This document shows, in pieces, positions 19,002 to 27,425 of a stretch of 64,000 nt of DNA. Made by a program: the position numbers and the translations under genes. The DNA is from Alkaliphilus hydrothermalis (lineage in GTDB: Bacteria; Bacillota; Clostridia; Peptostreptococcales; Natronincolaceae), in assembly GCF_016908555.1 (NCBI RefSeq), contig NZ_JAFBEE010000001.1:1-64000 (forward strand). Direction: 5' to 3'. The number at the start of each line of letters is the position of its first letter. Within the stretch, counting starts at the first letter, position 1. The notes under the pieces are model-generated. The model saw nothing but the letters and a program-made list of their open reading frames with translations, was not told the origin of the DNA and made no database searches.

Positions 19002-19888
19002 TCCTTTTGAATAGAGATCGTATTGTTACAGGGATAATATTGATTGGAATAGGGATAATGTTTTTACTTGCTAATATGGGTCTAGTTAGTTGGTGGAGTT
19101 TTAGTGCTTTGTTTGATTTTTGGCCTTTAATACTAGTGGTTGTTGGGATTAATATCATGTTTAAAAAGAATACCATCGTTTCAGTAATTTCTTGGGTATT
19201 GTTTTTCGGTGTCCTCATCGGGTTTAGTTTTTATAACTTCAATGGAGATATGGCAAGTGGCCGCCCTGGTACCCACAATATGACCATAGCAAATCAAACA
19301 GAAACCACTGAAGGAGATGTGAAATTGGTTTTGGGAGGCGTGAAAATGAATATGTCCTCTACAGAAAATCATTTATTTGATGCCAGTTATTCTTCTAGAG
19401 AAATCAGAACAGAAGAAAGACATAACGATAACAAAGTTATTATTAAGGTGGAACCTAAGGAAAAGAACAAATTTATTAAAACGAATTCTGATTCAGAATA
19501 TTTCAATGCAAAGCTTAATAAAGATGTTGTTTGGGACATAGATGCTTCCATTGGGGCTGTGTCTGGGGAGTTGGACTTTGGTGACCTCTCCATCAGGAAC
19601 TTAGATTTAGATATAGGGGCAGGTAATATAGACTTGTTTATGGGGGACCAATACATCCAAAGTAATGTGGAGATTAATACGGGGGCCAGTAAGTTAAAGC
19701 TGTATATAAAAGAAGGAGTAGGCGTAAAAATAAAACTGGCTGGAATTCTGAGTAAGACCAATCTTTCAGATTTAGGATGGGTAAAAGAGGGGGATTACTA
19801 TTATTCCAACAACTATCAAGAGGCTAAGAGTCAAATTAATTTTGACATCAATGTTGGTGTTGGGAAATTTGATATAATAGTGAGATAG
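18998..19888 (+). CDS. LiaF/LiaI-like membrane protein with C-terminal beta domain
   Basis: The N-terminal 75 residues contain about four hydrophobic segments of the LiaI/LiaF type (GIILIGIGIMFLLANMG, WPLILVVVGINIMF). The C-terminal part is a repetitive beta-rich domain (VWDIDASIGAVSGELDFG, LDIGAGNIDLFMG, INFDINVGVGKFDIIV), like the toast-rack fold of LiaF and DUF4097 proteins. LiaF restrains the LiaRS cell-envelope stress system, but no two-component genes are nearby. The GTG at 18998 overlaps the previous stop as GTGA; a TTG at 19007 is an alternative start. Confidence 0.82.
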   Translation: MILLNRDRIVTGIILIGIGIMFLLANMGLVSWWSFSALFDFWPLILVVVGINIMFKKNTIVSVISWVLFFGVLIGFSFYNFNGDMASGRPGTHNMTIANQTETTEGDVKLVLGGVKMNMSSTENHLFDASYSSREIRTEERHNDNKVIIKVEPKEKNKFIKTNSDSEYFNAKLNKDVVWDIDASIGAVSGELDFGDLSIRNLDLDIGAGNIDLFMGDQYIQSNVEINTGASKLKLYIKEGVGVKIKLAGILSKTNLSDLGWVKEGDYYYSNNYQEAKSQINFDINVGVGKFDIIVR

Positions 19889-19955
19889 ATATAAATACAC
19901 ATATATCAGGGTACGGCTTTTTCATTAGAAGAAGATGCCATTCTTTCAACAGACT

Positions 19956-19994
19956 ATAGACTTACTCCCTTAGTGGAAGTAGGTCTATTTTTTT
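19956..19994 (+). terminator. Terminator after the LiaF-like gene
   Basis: ATAGACTTAC pairs with GTAGGTCTAT (one G-T pair) and is followed by a run of seven T. Confidence 0.75.
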
Positions 19995-20001
19995 GACAAA
20001 A

Positions 20002-20018
20002 AATTAGAGAATCTAATT
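20002..20018. promoter_or_regulatory. Possible operator before pxpA
   Basis: AATTAGA-GAA-TCTAATT is a perfect inverted repeat of seven bases per arm. It lies 11 bases before a TATAAT at 20029-20034, between positions expected for -35 and -10 elements. It would suit a repressor of the oxoprolinase operon. No known consensus was matched. Confidence 0.35.
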
Positions 20019-20093
20019 AAATATATTGTATAATTAATGTAATCGCTTAAGTTTTTGAATTAGTTTAAATTTTATAAAAAGGAGGCAAACATA

Positions 20094-20861
20094 ATGTTTC
20101 ACATAGATTTGAACTGTGATTTGGGGGAGGGCTTTGGCAATTATAGGATTGGAAATGATGAAGAAATATTAAGATATGTTACTTCTGTTAATATTGCCTG
20201 TGGTTTTCATGCTGGAGATCCTATGGTAATGGGAAAGACGGTGAAAATGGCTTTGGAAAAGGGGGTTGGCGTTGGGGCACATCCTGGGTTTCCAGATTTG
20301 ATGGGATTTGGAAGACGTAACATGCTGGTTTCAACGGAGGAAATCAAAGCATACATCATCTATCAGGTTGGGGCACTAATTGGATTTATTAAAGCTAATG
20401 GTGGTGAGCTTCAACATGTCAAGCCCCATGGGGCTTTATACAATATGGCAGCAAAGGACTATGGCCTAGGAAGGGCAATAGCAGAGGCAATCTATCAAGT
20501 AGATAAAGATACTATTTTTGTTGGACTGGCTAACTCTGCTATGATTGAAGCTGCTAAAGATGTAGGGCTACCTGTTGCAGTGGAGGTTTTTGCAGATCGC
20601 AATTACAATAGTGATGGTTCTTTAGTATCCCGCAACCTTCCCAACGCCATGATTCATGACGTAGAATTATGTTTTCAAAGGGTTCTTCAAATGGTGAAGG
20701 AAAATACTGTTGAAACGGTTGAGGGGAATCTATTGAAAATCAAGCCCGATACCATTTGCCTACATGGGGATCATCCTCAAGCGGTGGCGTTTGCGGCAAG
20801 GCTAGAGGAAATGTTGAGGGTAAATGGGATACTGTTAAAATCAATGGGTGAAAACCTGTAG
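20094..20861 (+). CDS. pxpA: 5-oxoprolinase subunit A (LamB/YcsF family)
   Basis: PxpA binds and opens 5-oxoproline within the ATP-dependent PxpABC oxoprolinase, returning glutamate. The family opening is clear: [15 protein letters not shown], then [31 protein letters not shown] and CLHGDHP near the end. The length of 255 residues is normal. An AAAGGAGG ribosome site precedes the ATG. It is the first of three contiguous genes encoding all subunits. Confidence 0.96.
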   Translation: MFHIDLNCDLGEGFGNYRIGNDEEILRYVTSVNIACGFHAGDPMVMGKTVKMALEKGVGVGAHPGFPDLMGFGRRNMLVSTEEIKAYIIYQVGALIGFIKANGGELQHVKPHGALYNMAAKDYGLGRAIAEAIYQVDKDTIFVGLANSAMIEAAKDVGLPVAVEVFADRNYNSDGSLVSRNLPNAMIHDVELCFQRVLQMVKENTVETVEGNLLKIKPDTICLHGDHPQAVAFAARLEEMLRVNGILLKSMGENL

Positions 20862-20871
20862 GAGGCATTGT

Positions 20872-21600
20872 ATGGAGTTGAAATTCAATTTTTTTCCAGC
20901 AGGAGATAATGGAATCATACTACAGCTGGGGGAGAATATATCGAAAGAAATCAATGGGAAAATCAGACGTATTGTCTATTGGATTAATGAATCAAAGGAT
21001 GAGTTTAAAGAAGTCATTGAAGTGGTCCCTACTTATACGACTATCTTAATTATTTACGATCCCCTACAATCCTCCTATGGGCAACTGGTGAGAAAGCTAC
21101 AGGCCGTTGGGAAACTAGGGAGAGGGCAACAACTTCCACCAGCTAGAATCATCCATGTGCCAGTGGTTTATGGCGGGGATTTTGGACCAGATTTAGCCTT
21201 TGTCGCTGAACATAATAATTTATCGGAGGCGGAGGTCATCCAGCTTCACAAATCGGAAAAGTATTTAATTTATATGATCGGCTTTACACCTGGGTTTCCC
21301 TATCTAGGGGGAATGCGGAAAGAAATTGCAACCCCAAGGTTGAAGGTGCCAAGGGAGAAAATTTCGGCAGGGGCTGTTGGTATTGCCGGGAATCAGACGG
21401 GTATTTATCCCATTGAGAGTCCAGGGGGATGGCAGTTGATTGGTCGGACGCCTCTGGATTTGTTTAACCCCTATAGGGAGCCAGCGGTATTGTTTCAGGC
21501 AGGAGACTATATTAAATTTGTAGAAATCACCAGAGATGAATATATAAGGATAGAAGATGAAGTTAAACAGGGTACGTATCATCTGAAAATGTCCTACTAA
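20872..21600 (+). CDS. pxpB: 5-oxoprolinase subunit B (KipI family)
   Basis: This is the KipI-like subunit of PxpABC. Conserved segments include MIGFTPGFPYLGG, ATPRLKVPREKISAGAVGIA and IESPGGWQLIGRTP. The frame is open from 20848, overlapping pxpA, but GGAGG seven bases before the ATG at 20872 marks the start (MELKFNFFPAG). Ten bases separate it from pxpA. In Bacillus, KipI was first described as an inhibitor of sporulation kinase KinA; the full PxpABC set here favours the oxoprolinase role. Confidence 0.95.
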   Translation: MELKFNFFPAGDNGIILQLGENISKEINGKIRRIVYWINESKDEFKEVIEVVPTYTTILIIYDPLQSSYGQLVRKLQAVGKLGRGQQLPPARIIHVPVVYGGDFGPDLAFVAEHNNLSEAEVIQLHKSEKYLIYMIGFTPGFPYLGGMRKEIATPRLKVPREKISAGAVGIAGNQTGIYPIESPGGWQLIGRTPLDLFNPYREPAVLFQAGDYIKFVEITRDEYIRIEDEVKQGTYHLKMSY

Positions 21601-21613
21601 GGGAGGGGATGAC

Positions 21614-22663
21614 ATGAGTAATATTAAAATAATTAAAGCTGGACTGCTGACCACCCTACAGGATAAGGGGAGATTTGGTTTTCAACAGTATGGAATCCCT
21701 GTAGCTGGGGCTATGGATCAATATTCATTACAGTTGGCGAATCTACTGGTGGGGAATGAAGTCGACAATACAGCATTGGAGTTTACCCTGATGGGCCCTA
21801 CGATTCAGTTTGAAGATAATCTGACATTTGCCATTACAGGAGGAGAATTTCAGCCTACCCTAAATGGAAAGTCGATTAAAATGTATCAGACCATCTATGC
21901 AAAAAAGGGGGACGAATTAGCTTTTTCTACAGTGCTCAACGGTTGTCGAGGTTACTTAGCCATAGAAGGCGGTTTTGGAGTTGAAAGAATCATGGGGAGT
22001 CAATCCACCTATCTACGGGGTGGTTTTGGTGGATTTGAGGGGAGGAAGCTTAGGTCAGGCGATTTGATTCCTCTTGGAAAGCCCACCAGTGGGAGAAGTC
22101 TAGGAATTAGAAGGATTCCTAAGGATATGATTCCAGAATATAAAAGTGAAAGAGTGATTCGGGTAATAATGGGGCCAGAAGACAATCGTTTCTCAAAGGA
22201 AGGAATTGAAACATTTTTAAGGGAAGAATATCATCTCTCTAATCAGTTGGACAGAATGGGGTATCGACTTGAGGGAAAAAAAATACAACATTTGGATGGG
22301 GCGGATATTATTTCAGGTGGTATTAATTTTGGAGCTATACAGGTGCCTGGGGAGGGTAAACCTATCATCATGATGGCGGATCATCAGACGACTGGAGGCT
22401 ATACAAAAATTGCAAATGTCATTTCTGTGGACCTTCCATATCTTGCCCAGATGAAACCAGAGGATAAGGTCACTTTTAAAGCAATAACGGTGGAGGAAGC
22501 ACAAGGGTTTTTTCGTCGTCAAGTAGAGGGAATAAGGGATTTGGAAAAGAGATTCAAAGAAAACACTGAGCAAACATCTTCAAATGAAATTAGAGGACGG
22601 AAAAAATTCAACATAATTGTAAATGGTAAATCATACTATGTATCAGTTGAGGAAAGGCAATAA
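21614..22663 (+). CDS. pxpC: 5-oxoprolinase subunit C (KipA/AHS2 family)
   Basis: The AHS2-family subunit of oxoprolinase is recognised from LTTLQDKGRFGFQQYGIP, GAMDQYSLQLANLLVGN and ISGGINFGAIQVPGEGKPI with DHQTTGGYTKIA. It has 349 residues, close to usual, with a short extra tail. GGGAGGGG lies upstream of the ATG at normal spacing. It ends the pxpABC operon; no obvious terminator follows. Confidence 0.95.
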   Translation: MSNIKIIKAGLLTTLQDKGRFGFQQYGIPVAGAMDQYSLQLANLLVGNEVDNTALEFTLMGPTIQFEDNLTFAITGGEFQPTLNGKSIKMYQTIYAKKGDELAFSTVLNGCRGYLAIEGGFGVERIMGSQSTYLRGGFGGFEGRKLRSGDLIPLGKPTSGRSLGIRRIPKDMIPEYKSERVIRVIMGPEDNRFSKEGIETFLREEYHLSNQLDRMGYRLEGKKIQHLDGADIISGGINFGAIQVPGEGKPIIMMADHQTTGGYTKIANVISVDLPYLAQMKPEDKVTFKAITVEEAQGFFRRQVEGIRDLEKRFKENTEQTSSNEIRGRKKFNIIVNGKSYYVSVEERQ

Positions 22664-22719
22664 CCTGTATCAGAAGAGGCTATCGTCTAAGAAATATGTA
22701 TGGTAATTACCAAAATTTG

Positions 22720-22749
22720 TTGAAAGACATCTGTGAATTAGGGTATAAT
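22720..22749 (+). promoter_or_regulatory. Probable sigma-A promoter for the YbjQ-like gene
   Basis: TTGAAA at 22720 and TATAAT at 22744 are 18 bases apart. The predicted leader to the gene at 22903 is about 145 bases; no riboswitch was recognised in it. Confidence 0.5.
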
Positions 22750-22902
22750 AAAATCAAATATTAAATAATATACAAACCCAAAGATTAGTGTGGTATTAAC
22801 GAGAAATTATTCCTTAGAAAAATATAATTCACTTGATTGATTCAGGGGATGATGTAAAGGTTATTCACTTATTGGCGGGATGATGCTAAGGAGGTAGATT
22901 TT

Positions 22903-23217
22903 ATGATTATTGTTAATACGCCAGATGTACCAGGTAAAGAGGTTGGAGAAGCGTTGGGAATGGTAATGGGTAGTACAATCCGAGCTAAGCATATTGGAAA
23001 AGATATTTTAGCTGGGTTTAGGCAAATCGTTGGTGGAGAGCTAAGGGAATATACCGAAATGCTTGAAGAAGCTAGGGAATATGCAATGAAGAAAATGGTA
23101 GATGAGGCTACTAAGCTAGGTGCTGACGGCATCATCAATGTTAGATTTTCCACTTCTGCTGTCATGCAGGGGGCTGCTGAGATCTTAGCTTATGGTACTG
23201 CTGTTAAGTTTAAGTAG
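22903..23217 (+). CDS. YbjQ/UPF0145 family protein (putative heavy-metal-binding domain)
   Basis: A 104-residue protein of the YbjQ family, seen from VPGKEVGEALGMVMGSTIRA, KDILAGFRQIVGGEL and ATKLGADGIINVRFSTSAV. The family forms pentameric rings; its function is not established. AAGGAGG lies nine bases before the ATG. It is a single-gene unit with its own promoter and terminator. Confidence 0.92.
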   Translation: MIIVNTPDVPGKEVGEALGMVMGSTIRAKHIGKDILAGFRQIVGGELREYTEMLEEAREYAMKKMVDEATKLGADGIINVRFSTSAVMQGAAEILAYGTAVKFK

Positions 23218-23239
23218 CCTTATTACAAATCAAATAACG

Positions 23240-23271
23240 AATCCCCTAGGTGCAAAGCTTAGGGGATTTTG
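23240..23271 (+). terminator. Terminator after the YbjQ-like gene
   Basis: AATCCCCTA and TTAGGGGATT form a nine-pair stem around GGTGCAAAGC, followed by T residues. Confidence 0.85.
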
Positions 23272-23335
23272 TTAAGTAAATGAGTTAGTTTAACATAAGT
23301 AGCACTAATATAAGAATATAAAAGAAGGTGTCTAA

Positions 23336-23905
23336 TTGAAAAAATCAATTTTACTTTTTACCCTTATCCTCACCCTATGGGGCACCCTCCATGCCATCAT
23401 CATTACAATCGATGGGTTAAATGATGACCTAGCCAAAGTAGATGTAGGGGTGGTGCTAGGAAATAAAGTGGAGCTGACGGGAGAGCCCTCAAAGAGGCTC
23501 CAAAGTAGGCTAGATAAAGGGGTAGAACTATACAAGAAAGGGTATCTTAGATATATTATTGTTAGTGGTGGGATCGGTGTAGAGGGTTTTGATGAAGCAG
23601 TTGTCATGAAGGAATATATGGTGGAAAAAGGTGTACCAGAGGAGGTAATCATAGTAGATATTGATGGCTACAACACCATGATGACGGCGGTCAATTCAAA
23701 GAAAATTATGGATGAAAAGGAACTGGACTCTGTCATGGTTATTTCCCAATATTACCATATTGCCAGAAGTAGACTGGCCTTCAAAAAGGCTGGGTTTGAC
23801 AAGGTGTATTCTGCCCATGGTAGATTTTTTGAAATAAGAGATTTTTACTCTACTGCAAGAGAAGTTGTGGGGTATTATAGATACCTTCTATACAATATCA
23901 AATAA
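23336..23905 (+). CDS. DUF218 (ElyC/SanA/YdcF-like) membrane-anchored protein
   Basis: An N-terminal hydrophobic segment (SILLFTLILTLWGTLHAIII) is followed by a DUF218 domain: VDVGVVLGNKVELTG, YIIVSGGIGVEGFDEA, GYNTMMTAVNSKKIM and VMVISQYYHIARSRLAF. Members act in envelope polymer metabolism or vancomycin-related phenotypes, but no reaction is known for this one. The TTG start has GAAGGTG upstream. The length of 189 residues is usual. A single anchored extracytoplasmic domain is the likely topology. Confidence 0.88.
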   Translation: MKKSILLFTLILTLWGTLHAIIITIDGLNDDLAKVDVGVVLGNKVELTGEPSKRLQSRLDKGVELYKKGYLRYIIVSGGIGVEGFDEAVVMKEYMVEKGVPEEVIIVDIDGYNTMMTAVNSKKIMDEKELDSVMVISQYYHIARSRLAFKKAGFDKVYSAHGRFFEIRDFYSTAREVVGYYRYLLYNIK

Positions 23906-24015
23906 GAAAATGATGGAATCTATATGGGGTTACAAAAATAACATATTTTGTAGGAACTTTTTTTAATCACTGAGCGTCTAAAATAGGTAAAAAGAAATTC
24001 AAAGGATGTGATGAA

Positions 24016-24582
24016 GTGAAATTATTTAAAGCACTGTTTCTAATTTCAACGATCCTCATGACACTAGTGGGATGTTCAAAAGCACAAACACCCGTATCGG
24101 ACATACAAATTATAAAAGTGGATAGCAGTCCATACTATGAAGTTTTTACTGTGACGGATGAAAATTTTGAAGTTAAAACCTTTATAAATGGTCTAGAGTT
24201 TGAGGAAGATGAAGAAATTAGAATGCATTCAACCATAGAATATATTGGCAATGAGGAAAAAATCGATATATGGTCTGGAGACCCTTTTTTTATCTACACA
24301 ATACAAGATGGTGTAGAATACTTTAATGAAGGTATTGTACATGAGTTATTAATGAAAACCGAGCTAAAGAAGGGGGAAATATTCAAAATACCCTTTTCTC
24401 AAAGTGGTGGATACAGTGCTGATGATCCCAAAGCAGCCTATTGGAAGGAATTTTTCTCAGAGAAGGAATTAAAGCTACCCAAAGGAGAGTACATCTTTAC
24501 AGCGGCAACCGCTTTTTCTTTAGATAAAGAGCAAAAAGAAAAAGTAGTGTTAAAAAATAAATTCTATGTTAAGATAAAGTAA
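24016..24582 (+). CDS. Lipoprotein of unknown function
   Basis: This 188-residue protein begins with a lipoprotein signal peptide: MKLFKALFLISTILMTLVGC, with a lipobox LVGC and Cys at residue 20. The mature part is acidic and beta-rich (SPYYEVFTVTDENFEVKTFI, EYIFTAATAFSLDKEQKEK). A GTG start is used. I do not recognise the family; the C-terminal pattern loosely recalls BsuPI-type protease-inhibitor-like domains. It stands alone between the DUF218 gene and a terminator. Confidence 0.75.
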   Translation: MKLFKALFLISTILMTLVGCSKAQTPVSDIQIIKVDSSPYYEVFTVTDENFEVKTFINGLEFEEDEEIRMHSTIEYIGNEEKIDIWSGDPFFIYTIQDGVEYFNEGIVHELLMKTELKKGEIFKIPFSQSGGYSADDPKAAYWKEFFSEKELKLPKGEYIFTAATAFSLDKEQKEKVVLKNKFYVKIK

Positions 24583-24597
24583 TGTAGGAAAATATTG

Positions 24598-24638
24598 CAG
24601 GTACCTACTATTAATCTATAGTAGATATCTGTTTTTTT
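24598..24638 (+). terminator. Terminator after the lipoprotein gene
   Basis: A hairpin CTACTAT/ATAGTAG, extended by outer CAG/CTG pairs, is followed by seven T. Confidence 0.7.
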
Positions 24639-24813
24639 ATAATGAATAGTTTACATTAAATTAATATATACGAGAAATTTTTCGTAAATGAGTTTCAACA
24701 TAAGTTATCAGTTAAATCTTCTGAAGGAAGACTTTGTTCATATTTTCGAAAATAAAAGAAATACTAATAAGAAGACAGATTTTAAATTGTAAATAGTAGA
24801 AGGGGGTGGTGAA

Positions 24814-26061
24814 GTGGAGTATGGTTTTGCAGGCAGAGTAATTACTTTAGTAGTACTCCTTTTTGCCTCAGCGTATTTCTCAGCCAGTGAGACGGCTTTA
24901 ATGACTTTAAGTAAAATTAGAATAAGACATATGTTGGATGAAGATATTCCTGGTGCCCGATTAATTTCTAGAATTACAGAAAAACCAGGGAAAATGCTGA
25001 GTACCATCTTAATTGCAAATAATGCTATCAATATTGGTGCCTCAGCATTGGCCACATCCCTTGCAATAGATATTTGGGGGAATAGTGGTGTTGCAATCGC
25101 CACTGGTATAATGACCCTGTTGGTTCTAATTTTTGCAGAAATTACGCCTAAATCATTAGCTGCCAAGAAGGCGGAGCAGGTGTCTTTGAAGATTATAAAG
25201 CCCTTTTCCTATGTTGTTAATCTTTTAAATCCAATAGTAGTTATATTTACCTATTTGACTAACATCATTTTGAAGATCATAGGAGAGGAAAGTGATGGGG
25301 AACTACCCTTCATTACTGAGGATGAATTAAAAACCATCGTTACCGTTAGTCATGAGGAAGGGGTTCTAGAGGTTGAAGAAAAGCAAATGATTTATAATGT
25401 TTTTGAATTCGGTGATCTGCATATTAGTGATGTGATGATTCAAAGGACAGATATTATTGCTTTTGATGTGAATACATCCTTAATGGAAATTCTTGAAACC
25501 TTAAAGGAAGAGCAGTTTTCTAGATACCCAGTCTATGAAGATAGTATAGATGATATTATAGGTGTGCTTTATGTTAAGGATATGCTATTGGGGGAAAATA
25601 TCCACCAAAACTTTGATATTAAGAGATTTATGAGGAAGCCCTTCTTTACTTTTGAGTTTAAGAAAATAAGTTCTTTGTTTAAGGAAATGAAGAAGAATCG
25701 AACCCACATTGCTGTAGTACTAGACGAGTACGGAGGAACAGCAGGGATTGTTACCATAGAGGACTTAATAGAGGAGATAGTAGGGGAAATACAGGACGAA
25801 TATGATGAACATGAAATAGAAGAAATAAAGGTGATTAGCGATAGTGAGTATCTTGTAGAGGGGAGTGCAAAAATTAACTTAGTTAATGATCTTCTAAACA
25901 TTAAAATTGAGTCAGAAAACTTTGATTCTATAGGAGGTTTCATCATAGGTGAACTAGGAAGACTGCCGAAGGAGGGGGAGGTAATCACCTTTAATGGTGC
26001 AAAATTCAAGGTGGAGATTATTGATAAGAATCGAGTAAAAAGCGTACGGATTAAACTGTGA
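24814..26061 (+). CDS. CNNM/CBS-domain membrane protein (HlyC/CorC-type, putative Mg2+/Co2+ exporter)
   Basis: Residues 1 to about 160 form the DUF21/CNNM membrane domain, with the motif ASAYFSASETALMTL and helices up to IILKIIGEE. Paired CBS domains lie near 200-330 (MIQRTDIIAFDVNTSLMEIL and VVLDEYGGTAGIVTIEDLIE). A CorC/HlyC C-terminal domain ends the protein. Related proteins export magnesium. The frame uses a GTG start behind a G-rich ribosome site. The length of 415 residues is typical. Confidence 0.93.
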   Translation: MEYGFAGRVITLVVLLFASAYFSASETALMTLSKIRIRHMLDEDIPGARLISRITEKPGKMLSTILIANNAINIGASALATSLAIDIWGNSGVAIATGIMTLLVLIFAEITPKSLAAKKAEQVSLKIIKPFSYVVNLLNPIVVIFTYLTNIILKIIGEESDGELPFITEDELKTIVTVSHEEGVLEVEEKQMIYNVFEFGDLHISDVMIQRTDIIAFDVNTSLMEILETLKEEQFSRYPVYEDSIDDIIGVLYVKDMLLGENIHQNFDIKRFMRKPFFTFEFKKISSLFKEMKKNRTHIAVVLDEYGGTAGIVTIEDLIEEIVGEIQDEYDEHEIEEIKVISDSEYLVEGSAKINLVNDLLNIKIESENFDSIGGFIIGELGRLPKEGEVITFNGAKFKVEIIDKNRVKSVRIKL

Positions 26062-26157
26062 AGGGGAAAGCCTATAAAAGGTATCCCTTTCTTATTTGTA
26101 AAATAGCAAAAAACATTTCATAAGTTTAAAATATAAAACTTTTTTTGCATATTTATA

Positions 26158-26186
26158 TTTACAATAGGCCAAAATTATTATATACT
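26158..26186 (+). promoter_or_regulatory. Promoter of the tRNA-Thr gene
   Basis: TTTACA at 26158 and TATACT at 26181 with 17 bases between, ending 36 bases before the tRNA. Confidence 0.6.
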
Positions 26187-26222
26187 AGTTAAGTGCTCGA
26201 GAGACATATTAAAAAACATCGT

Positions 26223-26299
26223 GCTGATGTAGCTCAGTAGGTAGAGCACTTCCTTGGTAAGGAAGAGGTTCGGCGGTTCGAGTCCGCTCATCAGCTCCA
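26223..26299 (+). tRNA. tRNA-Thr, anticodon GGT
   Basis: The cloverleaf can be drawn by hand. The acceptor stem is GCTGATG/CATCAGC. The D arm is GCTC/GAGC. The anticodon stem CTTCC/GGAAG encloses the loop TTGGTAA, so the anticodon is GGT (threonine, ACC/ACT). The T arm contains GGTTCGAGTCC, and CCA is encoded at 26297-26299. It is a single gene with its own promoter and terminators. Confidence 0.97.
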
Positions 26300-26308
26300 T
26301 TAAACTAT

Positions 26309-26352
26309 AAAAAAGGCCACTTTTCGAAAAGGTTCGAGGGGTGGTTTTTTAT
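26309..26352 (+). terminator. Terminator after tRNA-Thr
   Basis: GGCCAC pairs with GTGGTT, with an inner TCGAA/TTCGA stem and flanking A and T runs. Confidence 0.65.
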
Positions 26353-26395
26353 AATTCCATTGATATCACTTCAGTATAAAAAATAAGTAGCAATT

Positions 26396-26426
26396 AACCT
26401 CAAGTTTATCACTTGGGGTTTTTTTA
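26396..26426 (+). terminator. Second terminator downstream of tRNA-Thr
   Basis: AACCTCAAGT pairs with ACTTGGGGTT across TTATC, followed by seven T. It insulates the envelope operon starting at 26562 from upstream transcription. Confidence 0.75.
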
Positions 26427-26516
26427 TGTCTAAATTCAAAAGAAGTTGTCGTGAATAAGTAATAAAGGTTTTCTCTGATACATAAATATTATTACATCTA
26501 TTGAATCGTTGGTATA

Positions 26517-26545
26517 GCTTGTACGTGACAGTTGTTATCACAAGC
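26517..26545 (+). promoter_or_regulatory. Hairpin next to the first ribosome site of the CotH/VTC operon
   Basis: GCTTGT at 26517-26522 pairs with ACAAGC at 26540-26545 around 17 bases. It ends directly before the GGAGAAGGAG ribosome site, so it could affect translation of the GH16 gene. There is no T-run. Confidence 0.35.
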
Positions 26546-26561
26546 GGAGAAGGAGCAGGTT

Positions 26562-27422
26562 ATGAATAGAAGGATTTTGGAAAAACATCTCTTGTTACTT
26601 TTTTTAGGGGGAATTATGCTTGTTTCTTTTATGGAATTAAAAAACAACATTGAAAAGATTAGAGTGGAGCATTTAGGAAATCAAAAGCAAGAGACAAAAT
26701 TTCTTCATCAAAACAACACTAATCCTGACGATATTAAAAAGCACATAATAAACAAAGGAGAGTTATTTAGCATGAAAATGCACTCTGAGAAAGCGGAGAA
26801 GGGAAACGACCATTGGAGGATAATTGAACGAAAAAATAGCTATAACAATGAGCTACAGTTCTACAGTACTAATAATGTAGAACTGAAGGATGAACGCATT
26901 GTTATTACTTCAAAAAAGGAAACAAAGGAGGATAACGAGTATACATCGGGATTGGTGGAGAGTACCAATGCCTATAAATATGGCTTCTTTGAGTTTACCA
27001 TTCAAGTTGACGAGGGGAAGGGATTATTTCCAGCTATATGGCTATTACCTATCAATGATGAACCTCTACCTGAAGTAGATATTTTTGAGATGATTGGAAG
27101 CGAACCTCAAATTTTTTATGGAGTAGTTCATTATAAAGAAAATGGTGGGCAGTATGCTGATTACTTTGAATATGAAGTGTCGAAGAAGCAGCAGTATTCT
27201 GTTGCATTAAAGTGGACTCAGGAAAATCTCCTGTGGATAATAGATGAACAAGAGGTTTACGCTACTTCTAAGGGAGTACCTAATGAATATATGTTCCTAA
27301 TAATAAATCAGGCAATTGGAGGGAATTGGCCAGGGAATCCTGATGAATCGACTATTTTTCCTAATAAATTTAAAATACTTTCGTATAAAATCGAACCAAT
27401 ATTTATGAAGGGTAGGGATTAG
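26562..27422 (+). CDS. Membrane-anchored glycoside hydrolase family 16
   Basis: This likely extracellular beta-glucanase has an uncleaved-looking N-terminal anchor (LLLLFLGGIMLVSF) and a GH16 domain. The catalytic motif EVDIFE lies near residue 170, and GLFPAIWLLP precedes it as in laminarinases and lichenases. GH16 enzymes cut beta-1,3 or mixed-linkage glucans by a retaining mechanism. An in-frame ATG lies upstream at 26532, but AAGGAG supports 26562. It begins a six-gene, closely spaced operon with a glycosyltransferase, so it may trim or release the polymer made there. Confidence 0.9.
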   Translation: MNRRILEKHLLLLFLGGIMLVSFMELKNNIEKIRVEHLGNQKQETKFLHQNNTNPDDIKKHIINKGELFSMKMHSEKAEKGNDHWRIIERKNSYNNELQFYSTNNVELKDERIVITSKKETKEDNEYTSGLVESTNAYKYGFFEFTIQVDEGKGLFPAIWLLPINDEPLPEVDIFEMIGSEPQIFYGVVHYKENGGQYADYFEYEVSKKQQYSVALKWTQENLLWIIDEQEVYATSKGVPNEYMFLIINQAIGGNWPGNPDESTIFPNKFKILSYKIEPIFMKGRD

Positions 27423-27425
27423 TCA

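Noticed and set aside
19993..20034. TTGACA and TATAAT as a pxpA promoter pair
   Set aside because: The spacing is 30 bases, far outside the normal 16-19; TTGACA overlaps the T-run of the preceding terminator.
26060..26094. Terminator after the CNNM gene
   Set aside because: AAGGGG...CCCTTT and CCT/AGG can pair, but the stem has several interruptions and only a weak T-run.
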